Source: Azolla caroliniana
Lineage: Eukaryota > Polypodiophyta
NCBI GenBank assembly: GCA_043228905.1
Contig: JBHGNT010000008.1
Coordinates: 9,982,001-10,046,000, forward strand
Direction of reading: 5' to 3'
DNA length: 64,000 nucleotides
Part shown: one piece after another, positions 11,905-22,245 of the stretch
Numbering within the stretch: the stretch's first letter is position 1
How the letters are laid out: each line of letters begins with the position of its first letter
Notes under the pieces: generated by a model
Databases searched by the model: none
What the model was told of the DNA's origin: nothing
The model's input: only the letters and a program-made list of their open reading frames with translations
Made by a program: the position numbers and the translations under genes

Positions 11905-12306
11905 TGTTGAGAGACAAGCTCAACATCGGCCGGATCGGCTAAAGAAGCCGAGGACCGGATCGGTTGGGACCGATCGGTTAGGCCGAGTGCGTAAACCGGG
12001 AGACCGTTAGGAAAGATATTCCGTGAGGAATATATTTGGGAGTTAGTGTAGGAGCTCTTAAAGAGCATTGAAGTACGGTCAGTACTTCAGTCAGTCCTTC
12101 TAGGACTTGTATAAAAGTGTTCATGGAACACACATATGTATATAGTAGTGAATTGAGATCTTTTGTTAAGATTGTTCTTGTATTTTCTCTCTCTCACTCT
12201 CTCTGTCTCTCCCGCGTATACTGCATAAGCTCAAGCTCTCCATTAAACCTGAGTTTTCTTCCTTTTGTTCGGTCTTCATACTTGCTTCTGCACGTTACTT
12301 TTTACA
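11905..12306 (+). repeat. Inner copia 5' LTR
   Basis: Runs from TGTTGAGAGACAAGC to CGTTACTTTTTACA. Its first 19 bases hold the inverted pair GTTGAG...CTCAAC. It carries a 12-bp direct repeat, TACTTCAGTCAG, missing from the 3' LTR. Confidence 0.95.
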
Positions 12307-12318
12307 TGGTATCAGAGC
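12307..12318 (+). other. Primer binding site, inner copia
   Basis: TGGTATCAGAGC directly after the LTR is the standard complement to the 3' end of initiator tRNA-Met used by plant copia elements. Confidence 0.93.
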
Positions 12319-12378
12319 GCGAGGGTTGAGAACCTCTCTGCAGCCAACACAGCTTGACGAAGAAGAACAAGAAGAACG

Positions 12379-13230
12379 ATGGATAGAGGCATGGCGAGCT
12401 CGCTTCCAACAGAGAAGCTCGACAGAACGAACTACGCGTCTTGGTCCTACAAGATGCACCAGTACCTGCTCGGGCACGGCTACTGGAGTTATGTCGAAGG
12501 AGCTAATGACGCGACACCCGAATCGACACACAGAGACTTCCCGTCGTGGGAGCAATCAGCGAGCAGGGTATTATACTGCTTTGCGTCGTGTGTGGGCGAA
12601 CAACTATTGAGCTATGTTCAGGATGCAAAGATGCCGAAGGGTGCGTGGGAAAATCTAAAGAAGATCTTCGCCGCGAGCACCACAGCCAGGAAGCTTCAGC
12701 TCCGACAGGAGTTGAGCAACCTACGACAACGCGACTTGTCGGTGGCGGACTATACCTCGAAGATCAAGGATATCTGCGACTCCCTCGCCTCCATAGAGGT
12801 GAACATCGAGGAGAGCGAGATGGTCCAGATCTGTCTCGGAGGTTTGGCGTCGAAGTTCGGAGCGTTCCGAACGGCTGTGTGTACTTGGGAGAATACGCCA
12901 TCCTTTTTTGACTTACAGTCAATGCTCCTGGTAGAGGAGAACCACGCGGGTGCGTCTACAAGCACGCATACCAACAGGAGAATGTTGTACACGGAGGGAG
13001 TTAGGCCACGTGGACGTGGAGGACGAGGCAAGTTGGCGCGCAATGGAGGCGGCCGACGAGATCAAGGAAGAAGGCACCGAAGTGATGCCGACAGCAACTC
13101 CGGACCCTCCGGAAACAGGGGGAGTCGAAGCGATGAGAACCGGCAAGGGAAGGCCATCGCGGAGTGCTGGTACTGTGGCAAGAAAGGCCATAGGGAAACT
13201 GAGTGTTGGAAGAAGCGCGCCGATTCATAG
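12379..13230 (+). CDS. copia gag (capsid and nucleocapsid), 283 aa
   Basis: Structural Gag that packages element RNA into cytoplasmic particles. It begins MDRGMASSLPTEKLDRTNYA, as its relative E does. The middle carries the UBN2-type capsid region (LKKIFAASTTARKLQLRQEL, DYTSKIKDICDSL, QICLGGLASKFG). An Arg/Gly-rich basic stretch follows, then an intact CCHC knuckle, CWYCGKKGHRETEC. It ends at a TAG in the frame that then continues into protease, so this stop may be a mutation and not the natural end. Confidence 0.92.
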   Translation: MDRGMASSLPTEKLDRTNYASWSYKMHQYLLGHGYWSYVEGANDATPESTHRDFPSWEQSASRVLYCFASCVGEQLLSYVQDAKMPKGAWENLKKIFAASTTARKLQLRQELSNLRQRDLSVADYTSKIKDICDSLASIEVNIEESEMVQICLGGLASKFGAFRTAVCTWENTPSFFDLQSMLLVEENHAGASTSTHTNRRMLYTEGVRPRGRGGRGKLARNGGGRRDQGRRHRSDADSNSGPSGNRGSRSDENRQGKAIAECWYCGKKGHRETECWKKRADS

Positions 13231-15039
13231 AGAACCGGTTCCGGAAACGGCTCCGGACATACCGACAAGGGAAATCAGCAGCGATCGCACTACGCCGAAG
13301 ACTCCGGGAGAGCCGGAGAAGGGTCTGCCTTCGTGACGAGACACGAAGCAAACTCAATGAAACAGACCACCCCGAGATCGGACGAGGTGTGGTACGTAGA
13401 TTCCGGCGCGTCAAACCACATGATGAGCCATAAGGAGTGGTTCTCGTACCTTGAAAAACCGATACAACCTGGAGTAGTCGCAACTAGAGACGACACTCTG
13501 TATCCAATCGTGAATGTCGGAGAAGTTCCCCTTAGCCATGTCGAGCAGAAAGGGAAACTCATGAACGTGTTGCACGTTCCGACAATCACGAAGAACTTGG
13601 TCTCGGTCGGATAGATCGTCGACCAAGGGATGGAGGTTCGGTTTACACACCTCGGGTGCTTCATTGAGGAAGAAGGCCGTGTGATTGCGCAAGGGCGCAG
13701 AGACGGGAGGATGTTCATCCTCGACTCCACTGACGGCGGCACCGCAATGTTCGCGAAGGGACAAAAATCCAAGTCGGACATCGACTTGTGGCACAAGCGG
13801 ATAGGCCATGTCAACTACCAGCGGCTTCAAGATCTGCAAACGAAACAGGTAGTGTTTGGGTTGCCCAAATTTAGTGGCCGAAAGGCACAAATTTGTGAAG
13901 CCTGCCAGCTCGGGAAGCAACACTGACTTCCCTTCCCCAACGAGCGAAACCGGAGCCGGAACAAGCTCAACCTTATACACTCCAATGTATGGGGGCCGAC
14001 ACAAAACGTTAGTCTTGGCGGGAGCCGATATTTTTTCTCCTTCATCGATGACCACACGCAGCACACGTGGATCTACCTCATTGAGAGGAAGAGCGAAGTC
14101 TTCGACTGTTTCCGGGACCTCAAAGGGTTCGTGGAAACGGAAACGGGACGGAAGATCAAGTGCCTGCGGTCGGATGGCGGGAAAGAGTACTTTTTTGGTC
14201 AATTCAACGGTTATCTACAACAAATGGGAATTCGGCGCGAATTCAATTGTAGATACACGCCGGAGCATAACGGCGTGGCCGAGAGGAAGAATCGGTCAGT
14301 TGTGGAAGCGGCACGGGCAATGTTGGAAGAGAAGAGCTTGCCCAAGTTCTACTGGGCCGAGGCGGTAAGGACCGCGGTATACATCCAGAACCGGATCAGA
14401 GACAAAGTGTCGGCGCACGAGTTGTATTTCGGAACGAAGCCGAACTTGCAACACTTGAGGGTGTTCGGTAGCATTGCGTATGTGCATGTACCGAAGGAGA
14501 AAAGGAGGAAGCTGGACGCAAAGGCCGAGAAATGCATCTTGGTCGGTTACTCGGACGAGCAGAAGGGTTATAAGTGCTATAACCCTTGCACCAAACAAGC
14601 GCGTGTTAGCCGCGACGTTGTGGTTGACGAGTCCGCGTCCTGGTACCAGCCCCCGACTCCGAACCCCGGCTCCAATCCGTGTTCTGACGATGAGGTCAGC
14701 GAGGCCGAGATGCCTCCGGATGAGCCCAAAATCGAGACCCACGAAGAGAGTCCGATTTCACTCCGCTTAAGTGGACCGATTGGACGACTGAGTCAGTACG
14801 ATCAGTCCGATGAAGAGCCGGCGAGTAGTGGAGACTCGGCCGTTTATTCCCCGCACAAGAAGCCGAGGAGACGGCTTACGCGCAAAGAGAAAGGGAAGAA
14901 GAAGGTGTCGGATTCCGGCACGGATAAGAACGAGTCCGACTCCGAGGGAACTGGTGACGGGTCTTTAAAGGTGAAGACCGCGTCGACTGAGAAGGCCTCG
15001 ACATCGGCTAATGTGAGACTACGTCGATCTACCCGCTAG
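13231..15039 (+). pseudogene. copia protease and integrase, broken by stops
   Basis: Continues in the gag frame. The protease has an intact active site (YVDSGASNHM). Next come the pre-integrase zinc region (LWHKRIGHVN, CEACQLGKQH) and the integrase core with FIDDH, CLRSDGG and NGVAERKNR, then a Ser/Glu-rich linker. Stops at 13612 (TAG), 13924 (TGA) and 15037 (TAG) interrupt an otherwise open frame. All fall where relatives have Gln or Arg. Confidence 0.92.
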
Positions 15040-15549
15040 AAGAATCCTGTTTTGCGGTTCGGATACAACGAGTACATGGCGCATCATTATGCGTACATGA
15101 CTCGTGTAGCAGAAGTGCATGAGCCGGAGAGCTACGCAAAAGCGGCTAAAGACGCGATTTGGCGTGCCGCGATGGAAGAAGAGATGCACGCATTGGCGGA
15201 GAACGAGACCTGGGACCTGGTTGACACACCAAAAGGGGTAAAACCGATCGGGTGTAGGTGGGTGTACAAGGTCAAGTACAACACCGATGGCTCGGTCAAC
15301 CGGTACAAGGCTTGGCTAGTGGCAAAGGGCTACGCGCAGAAACACAGCATCGACTACGATGAGACGTTTGCGTCGGTCGCTAAAATGACGACCGTCCGTG
15401 TTTTGCTCGTAGTAGCTGCGGTGAAGGGGTGGCACTTACATCAGATGGATGTAAAGAATGTGTTCCTACAAGGTGACCTTGAGAAACAGGTGTACATGGT
15501 ACAACCCCCCGGATTTCACTCTAGAACGAACTCCTCGGCAATATGCCGA

Positions 15550-15595
15550 TTCGCGTTCCAGGCAAGCGGCAAGCTCCGCGTGCCTGGAACGCGAA
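15550..15595. repeat. Perfect 15-bp inverted repeat with 16-bp loop in the RT gene
   Basis: TTCGCGTTCCAGGCA at 15550-15564 is the exact reverse complement of 15581-15595. The right arm is normal RT sequence (RAWNA). The left arm replaces the codons expected for the conserved KSLYGLK block. Confidence 0.9.
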
Positions 15596-16645
15596 GATTA
15601 CGCAACAACTGCGTCGGATGGGCTTCATCACGTCAAAATCGGACTCTTCCCTGTTCATCCGGAAAGGTCGACTCGGACCGGTTAGTATTTTACTATATGT
15701 TGATGACTTGGTCATCACTGGCGCCGACCTAGGTGAAATCGACCGCGTGAAGCTCCAGCTTGCGGCATCGTTCGACATGAAGGATCTGGGGGACCTTCAT
15801 TACTTCCTCGGGATCGAAGTGATCCCTACCCCCGAAGGCATATTGATCAGCCAACATCATTACGTGCTGAGTATGCTCTTCAAATTCAGGATGGCCGACT
15901 GTAAGTCCGTCTCGACTCCTCTGGACAGAACCATGAAGCTTTGTCCCGATATCGGAAAGGTATGCAGCCCGACGAGTTTCCGACAAATTGTCGAAAGCCT
16001 CATATACTTGACCATCACCCGACCCGACCTCAATTATCCGGTCGGAGTGATAAGTCAGTTCATGGTGCGACCTACCGAGGAGCACCGCCAGTGTGTGCAA
16101 CACATACTTCGGTATGTCAATGGCACTAAGGACCGGGGACTGCTATATCGGACCGGTGCAGCCGCGCAGTTAGTCGGCTACACCGATGCTAATTGGGCTG
16201 GCAACGCCGCCGATCGCCGATCCATGTCTGGATACGCGTTCTCCCTCGGGAGTGTCACGATCGCGTGGAGCAGTAAGAAGCAACCGACAGTTGCACTGTC
16301 GAGCACCGAAGCTGAGTACTGAGGAGCGGCTGTCGCGACATGCGAAGCCATATGGTTGAAGCGGCTACTTAAGGATCTGCAGGTGGAGGTGTCCGATCCA
16401 ACGACGATCTACTACGACAACATCAGCAGCATCCAACTCGCGAAAAACCCCGTTTTCCACGCACGGACCAAGCACATTGAGGTGCACTACCATTTCGTTC
16501 GTGAGCGTGTCCTTTCCGGTGAAGTCGAACTTCAGTACGTTCCAACGGATCGGCAGACTGCCGACATCTTCACCAAGCCTCTTGGTCTGGACAAGTTGCG
16601 GCAATTCTCAGGTGCGCTCGGATTGCGTCACCTCGACGTGCCGAA

Positions 16646-16657
16646 CTTGAGGGGGAG
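16646..16657 (+). other. Internal polypurine-like tract CTTGAGGGGGAG
   Basis: Identical, over 12 bases, to the terminal polypurine tract at 17175-17186. It lies right after RNase H, where most copia elements have their only tract. The same 12-mer is at 55666-55677 and, on the minus strand, at 24831-24842. Confidence 0.75.
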
Positions 16658-16685
16658 AACAGTCCCGAATGACCAAGCAAGGTAG

Positions 16686-17192
16686 CAGGAAAGGAGCGGA
16701 GACCGAGACACCGAGTCGGTTGACTCGGTTGTCGAGTTCGACTTCAGATCGGCTGAAGAAGCCGAGGGCGGACCCGGGGAAAAGTCCAGAAACGGACAGA
16801 AGGGGAGCGACCGAAGGAGAGAGCCGAAGCCAACCACGCATGGGGAAGATGACGCCACCGAGGGCGAGAAGACCGAAGACGAGTTGGAGACAGCCAACTC
16901 GGACGAGAGCAAAAACCGATCGGAGGTAGTCGAGTCAGTTCAGATGTTTGATTCAGATACGCTAAATCAACCGAGGCCCAAGCGGAAGAAAAGGCAATAG
17001 GAGAAGCGTCAACACCGCAACAACAAAAGAGCTGATAAGGGCCACATGAGCAGACAAGCCAACCGGAAGGGTCGAAGCGCGCGGAGTCAAACAGGCCGTG
17101 GAGCACGAGCGAGGCGTGAAGCCAGGAGGAACCGGAGCTATGAGCCCGAAGATCCCGAAGAGCCTCAAGTTGAGCTTGAGGGGGAGTGTTGA
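16686..17192 (+). pseudogene. Conserved in-frame extension after RNase H (unknown product, one internal stop)
   Basis: After the TAG at 16683 the RNase H frame stays open for 104 codons to a TAG at 16998, then for 63 more to TGA at 17190. The first half is acidic and Ser/Glu-rich (TEDELETANSDESKN), then PRPKRKKRQ. The second half is Arg-rich (around residues NRKGRSARSQTGRGARARRE). No known domain is recognised. A diverged copy at 55649-56006 has a matching EDELETTNLDKSWNES block in the same relation to RNase H. It could be a lost pol C-terminus, a separate ORF or captured host sequence. Confidence 0.6.
17175..17186 (+). other. Terminal polypurine tract, inner copia
   Basis: CTTGAGGGGGAG directly precedes the TG of the 3' LTR and would prime plus-strand synthesis. 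Confidence 0.9.
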
Positions 17193-17576
17193 GAGACAAG
17201 CTCAACATCGGCCGGATCGACTGAAGAAGCCGAGGACTGGATCGGTTGGGACCAATCGGTTAGGCCGAGTGCGTAAACTGAGAGGCCGTTAGGAAAGATA
17301 TTCCGTGAGGAATATATTTGGGAGTTAGTGTAGGAGCTCTTAAAGAGCATTGAAGTACGGTCAGTCCTTCTAGGACTTGTATAAAAGTGTTCATGGAACA
17401 CACATATGTATATAGTAGTGAATTGAGATCTTTTGTTAAGATTGTTCTTGTATTTTCTCTCTCTCACTCTCTCTGTCTCTCCCGCGTATATTGCGTAAGC
17501 TCAAGCTCTCCATTAAACCTGAGTTTTCTTCCTTCTGTTCGGTCTTCATACTTGCTTCCGCACGTTACTTTTTACA
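17187..17576 (+). repeat. Inner copia 3' LTR
   Basis: 390 bp, TG...CA, same sequence as 11905-12306 apart from a 12-bp indel and about ten mostly transition differences. It is followed by the TTTAG target duplication. Confidence 0.95.
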
Positions 17577-17581
17577 TTTAG

Positions 17582-17630
17582 TGATTGAAGACTCGGCTGT
17601 GGCCGAGCACTATTCCGCATATTCTTTACA
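17582..17630 (+). repeat. Outer copia 5' LTR, last part
   Basis: TGATTGAAGACTCGG to TTCTTTACA continues the 5' LTR after the inner insertion and matches the end of the 3' LTR. Confidence 0.9.
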
Positions 17631-17633
17631 AAC

Positions 17634-17649
17634 TGGTATCAAAGCAGGT
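17634..17649 (+). other. Primer binding site, outer copia
   Basis: TGGTATCAAAGCAGGT starts three bases after the LTR end. It is a one-change version of the initiator tRNA-Met complement. Confidence 0.85.
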
Positions 17650-17658
17650 AACACAGAA

Positions 17659-18420
17659 ATGGAAAAACCGTTCGGCGGCATATTCAAGCTCACTGGCTCC
17701 AACTACTCAGTGTGGAAGTCGAAGATGAGGGACATGCTCGTGGTCAAAGATCTTTGGTTACCGGTTCAGTTCGGGGACAAGAGACCGGATGAGATCGATG
17801 CCACGATATGGGAGGTGATGCACATGAAGACAACAACGTACATACGGTGCTTCATCGACATGGGCTTGTACAACAACTTTAATGAGGAGAGCAAGGCTCA
17901 TGAGATCTGGGAGAAGATCGGCATTATGTTTCAAAACAAAAATGATGTTAATCGGGTTTCGGTATTTTGGAAGCTAGTGAGGCTCCAATACCAAGACGTC
18001 TCCAGTATGGCGGAGCACATGAATGCCTTCCAGGGGCTGATTCACCAGGCAACCTCGTTGGAAGTACCTCTCGCCGATGAGGTACTTGCTCTACTCCTGC
18101 TCGGTTCCCTCCCAGATAGCTGGGAGACGTTAGTTGTCACTTTGGGCAACGCCGGGCCGGAAGGAAAATAACTATCCCTAGCAAGAGTCAAGTCGAGCTT
18201 GCTAGATGAGGAGGCACGTCAGAAAGACAAGGAGGTGATCTCCGACGCCAAAGCCCTCCTTACCGAATCGGAACGCGGAAAACAAAGGAATCGGAGTCCT
18301 TAGAACCGGGAAAAGTCGGGGACACGGTCAAAGTCAAGGGGGAGGCCCACTTGCTTCTACTGCGGCAAGCCGGTGCACTTCCAGAAGAACTATCGGCATT
18401 TTCGAAAAGACAAGGGAATC
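17659..18420 (+). pseudogene. Outer copia gag, interrupted
   Basis: Starts MEKPFGGIFKLTGSNYSVWK, typical of Tnt1/Tork-like Gag. The capsid region (HEIWEKIGIMFQ, LLLGSLPDSWETLV) is open to a TAA at 18169. After further stops a zinc knuckle reads CFYCGKPVHFQKNY, with Tyr where the last Cys should be, so zinc binding is probably lost. Confidence 0.88.
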
Positions 18421-19750
18421 GACAGTACTGATTCGAAGAAGTCACCAGACCGAAACGGTTCGGATCGGCGAGGACCGGACCGGAAGGGAACGATGACAAT
18501 CGCAGCAAATGAAGAGGAGTTGATGCTCATCGCCGAGGAGAGTGAGTTGAACCTTGCCGTCGACGAGACAACGTGGGTTGTCGACTCCGAAGCGTCGTTC
18601 CACCTTACCTTGGACCGGAAATGCTTCTCATCCTACACAACCGGTGAGCATGGGTGTGTCCGAATGGGGAATGAAGGGATTTGCCGAATTATCGACATAG
18701 GAGATGTGTTGTTGACGACGTGAACCGGATGCAAGCTGCTGCTGAAGGATGTCCGACACATTCCAGAGGTTCGTTTGAACCTGATATCAGCTGGTCGGCT
18801 AGATGATGAAGGCTACACGGGTAGCATCCGGATGGTGTCATGAAGTTCAGCAAGGGGAGCCTGATAGTGGCTTGGGTCCGAAAAGTCAACACACTGTACC
18901 TAATGAATGCCCGGTTATGCCGGGATGAAGTGAACGTTGCGTCCGACATTGCCGGTGAGCTATGGTACAAAAGATTGTGTCACATGAGTGAGAAGGAGAT
19001 GAAGAGGCTTGCCGATGACAACCTCATTCCAGTGAAGGACGTGCATCTTGAGAGGTGCACCGACTGCCTTGCCGGTAAGCAAAACCGTACCTCCTTCTGA
19101 TCAAGGCCACCGATGAAACGTAATGCATCACTGGAGTTGGTGCATACCGATGTGTGTCAAGTGGACACGAAGTCACATGCCGGATCGCAGTACTTCGTGA
19201 CGTTCATAGATGACCACAACCGGAAGCTGTGGGTCACACCGTTGAAGACAAATGATCAGGTGTTATCTGTCTTCAAGGAGCTCCACGCAAGAGTGGAAAG
19301 AGAAACTGGCCGAAAGCTGAAGGCAGTTCGAGGAGTACTACCGCTAGAAGGGAATCCGGCTCAAATTTACCGTGCCGAAGACGCCGAAACTAAACGGGTT
19401 CGCCGAGAGGATGAACCGGACCATAATGGAGAGAGTCCGGAGTATGTTGGCACATGCAAGGTTACCCAAGACGTTTTGGGTTGAGGCGTTGGTGACAACG
19501 ACGTACGTGATAAACAGATCACCCTCAGTGCCCTTGGACGGAGACACGTCGCAGAGAGTGTGGACCGGTAAGGAAGTGTCTTACTAGCATTTGAAGGTGT
19601 TTGGGTGTCTCGCTTACGTGCATGTTGCAAAGGACCGGAAAGCAAAGTTGGATCCAAAGTCTCGACCTTGCATATTCCTTGGATACGGCGATGATGAGCT
19701 CGGCTACAGAGTGTGGGATCCGGTTGACAAGTAGGTTTTCCGGAGTCAAG
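18421..19750 (+). pseudogene. Outer copia protease and integrase, broken
   Basis: The protease site reads WVVDSEASFHL, with Glu for the Gly of the DSG triad. The pre-integrase region is LWYKRLCHMS...CTDCLAGKQ. The integrase core keeps LVHTDVCQ, FIDDHNRKLW and, after a frameshift near 19330, NGFAERMNRTIME. Stops at 18721 and 19099 add to the decay. Confidence 0.88.
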
Positions 19751-19761
19751 ATATTATCTTC

Positions 19762-21677
19762 ATGGAGGACAAGACCCTTGCCGACTGGGAGTCGGAGAAG
19801 AAGATAATCAACTCTGAGTCGACCGGTAAGGATCGGTTCGATGAGATTCGGACCTACCCGGCTAAGAGCCGGTTGACACTCGAAGAACCGGCCGATTACG
19901 GTGAGGATACCGAACCAGCAGAAGAAGAAGAAGAAGAAGAAGAAGCAGAAACCGGAACCGGCCAAGACCCCGAATCGGATTCGAATGAAGAACAAACAGA
20001 GGAGCTGGTTGCCGAAAGCCAAAGATGGAGATATCCTCTCAGAGAGAGAAGGCCCCCAAGGAGATTTCCGGATGAAGAGCGCGTGCTGCTAACCGATGAG
20101 GGGGAGCCGGAAAGCTTCGAAGAAGCAAAGGAGGACACCCACAACCGCAAGTGGTTGAGTGCCATGCAGGACAAGATGGATTCCCTGCATGAGAACCACA
20201 CATATGAACTGGTGGAGTTGCCGAAAGGAAAGCGGGCACTCCGGAACAAGTGGGTGTACAAGTTGAAACCGGGAGATGCCGACAACCCCCCAAGATACAA
20301 AGCTAGGATCGTGGTGAAGGGGTTCCAGCAGAAGAAGGGAGTGGACTTTGATGAGATATTTGCCCTGGTAGTAAAGATGACTTCCATCCGGACGGTGCTG
20401 AGCATAGCGGCAAGCATGGACCTCGAGGTAGAGCAGTTAGACGTGAAGACAACATTCCTCCATGATGACCTCAAAGAGGAGATCTACATGCAACAACCGT
20501 AGGGATTTGTGAAGAAAGGGAAGGAGCACCTGGTTTGCTAGTTGAAGAAGAGTCTCTATGGTTTGAAGCAGGCTCCCCGGCAATGGTACCGGAAGTTCGA
20601 CTCCTTCATGACCGATCAAGGGTACCACAAGACGCAGGCCGATCACTACGTATTTATGAAGAAGTTCGAAGGTGGAGACTCCTTGATACTCCTCTTGTAC
20701 ATGGGCGACATATTGATCGTCGGACGAGACCAAGTCAAGATACGGATGTTGAAGAAGGCTCTGAAACAAACCTTCTCAATGAAAGACTTGGGTCTGGCAA
20801 GACAGATACTGGGGATGCATATCATCCAGGACCAGTCGAAGAAGCTATTGTGGCTATCACAGGAAAAGTACGTGACAAAGGTGCTTCAACGGTTCAACAT
20901 GTCGGACGTGAAACCAGTTAGATCGACACTTCCGGAAAACTGCAAGCTATCCGGTAAGCAAAGCCCGAAGACGAAGGCAGAGAAGGCGGATAGGATGAAG
21001 ATACCATATGCCTCTGCCGTCAGGAGCTTAATGTACGCAATGGTGTGTACCCGACCGGATATCCGATACGCAGTCGGAGTGGTGAGCCGGTTTATGAGCA
21101 ATCCCGGCAAGGAGCACTGGAATGCAGTAAAATGGATACTTCGGTACTTGAAAGGCACCTCAAGTATGTGCCTTCGATTCGGCTCCGGTAAACCCCAACT
21201 TGATGGTTTCATCGATTTGGATATGTCGGCTGATGTAGATACTAGCCAATCAACATCGGGATATGTTATGGCATATGTAGGGGGAGCAGTTTCGTGGCAA
21301 TCGAGGTTGTAGAAGACGGTTGCGTTGTCAACCACAGAGGCGGAGTACATGGCGGATGTGGAAGCCAACAAGGAAATACTATGGATGAAGGACTTCATCG
21401 AAGAGCTAGAGATCCGGCAAGAGGAATACCGGCTCTATTGCGACAGTCAAAGTGCCATCCACCTTGCGAAGAATGCAGCGTATCATTCCAGGACGAAGCA
21501 CATCCAGCGAAGGTACCACTGGATCCGGGAGCGAGTGGAAGAGCGAGAGTTCGTGCTGACGAAGATCCACACGGAGGAGAACGGGTCAGATATGTTGACC
21601 AAAGTGCTGACACTCGACAAACTAGACGCATGCCGGAATCGGATTGGATTGATGAGGCATCCCATGCCGAAGTGAAG
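19762..21677 (+). pseudogene. Outer copia reverse transcriptase and RNase H, broken
   Basis: Begins with an acidic linker, then MQDKMDSLHENHTYELVELP, NKWVYKLK, LDVKTTFLHDDLKEEIYM, a stop at 20500, KKSLYGLKQAPRQWYRKFD and the catalytic box YMGD instead of YVDD. RNase H follows after a stop at 21310: STTEAEYMADVEANKEI, CDSQSAIHLAKN, HSRTKHIQRRYHWIRE. It ends immediately before the polypurine tract, with no extension of the kind seen in the inner element. Confidence 0.9.
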
Positions 21678-21685
21678 GGGGAGTT

Positions 21686-21939
21686 TGTTAGGATTTCGGT
21701 TCCTCCGAATGGGATGATGAAGGCCCGATGAGAACCGAATGTTGAAGGCCCGGTGAGAACCTCTCACCGGATGAAGGGACATATATGTAAATATGTTCCA
21801 GAGAGCCCACATGGACTATATTTGTAAATAGCTCGAAAGTCATATTAGTATAAATATAACCTAAGGCAAACAGTATCGGTGTGTTGTCATTATTTTATAT
21901 AGAGTTATTGAGTGTAACTGTTGTACAGAGTGAAGCTGA

Positions 21940-21982
<43 letters not shown>

Positions 21983-22245
21983 TATGTTGTAACTGCCGCC
22001 AGGCAAAGATTGTGAGCATGAGGTCGTTGCCTCCGTGTTTACCTATTGTATTCCTCTTGATATAGTGATAGTTGGAGTTTGTGAACTCCCTTGGTTTTTC
22101 CCATTTAGGGTTTTCCACGTTAACATCCTGTGCATTCTCTTAAGTTTGCGTACTTACTTCCATTTCTCACCCTTTCTGTGTTTGATTATCATTGAGTGAT
22201 TGAAGACTCAGTTGTGGCCGAGCACTATTCTGCATATTCTTTGCA
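21686..22245 (+). repeat. Outer copia 3' LTR
   Basis: 560 bp, TGTTAGG...TTTGCA, preceded by a polypurine tract (GAAGGGGGAG) and followed by GGTTT. It contains a GA tract at 21942-21980. Related LTRs occur at 27942-28418 and 62742-63303. Confidence 0.93.

Larger units (their letters stand above)
15040..16685 (+). pseudogene. copia reverse transcriptase and RNase H, broken
   Basis: RT blocks include [46 protein letters not shown] and the catalytic YVDD in [13 protein letters not shown]. RNase H follows (TDANWAG, ALSSTEAEY, HARTKHIEVHYHFVRE, TADIFTKPL). A local rearrangement at about 15550-15595 removes the block before QAPRAW and shifts the frame. A TGA at 16320 follows AEY, and the frame closes at TAG 16683. 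The catalytic residues themselves are intact. Confidence 0.92.
11905..17576 (+). mobile_element. Inner Ty1/copia retrotransposon (TGTTGAGA family)
   Basis: Inserted in the outer 5' LTR with a 5-bp duplication TTTAG (11900-11904 and 17577-17581). The LTRs are 402 and 390 bp and differ by a 12-bp indel plus a few, mostly transition, changes. Internal GC is far higher than its surroundings. From gag to RT the reading frame is single, broken by nonsense codons and one local rearrangement. Between RNase H and the 3' LTR there are about 500 extra bases, unusual for copia. Confidence 0.95.
11362..22245 (+). mobile_element. Outer Ty1/copia retrotransposon, decayed, complete ends
   Basis: Bounded by a 5-bp duplication GGTTT (11357-11361 and 22246-22250). 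It has LTRs starting TGTTAGGATTTCGG and ending TTCTTT(A/G)CA, a primer site for initiator tRNA-Met after the 5' LTR, and a polypurine tract before the 3' LTR. Gene order is gag, protease, integrase, RT, RNase H, which defines copia. A second copia element sits in its 5' LTR. Coding parts carry many stops and frameshifts. Confidence 0.93.

Noticed and set aside
12546-14742. Many long frames on both strands inside the inner copia
   Set aside because: GC-rich coding DNA leaves shadow frames open. Only plus frame 1 (then the RNase H frame) carries retroelement domains.
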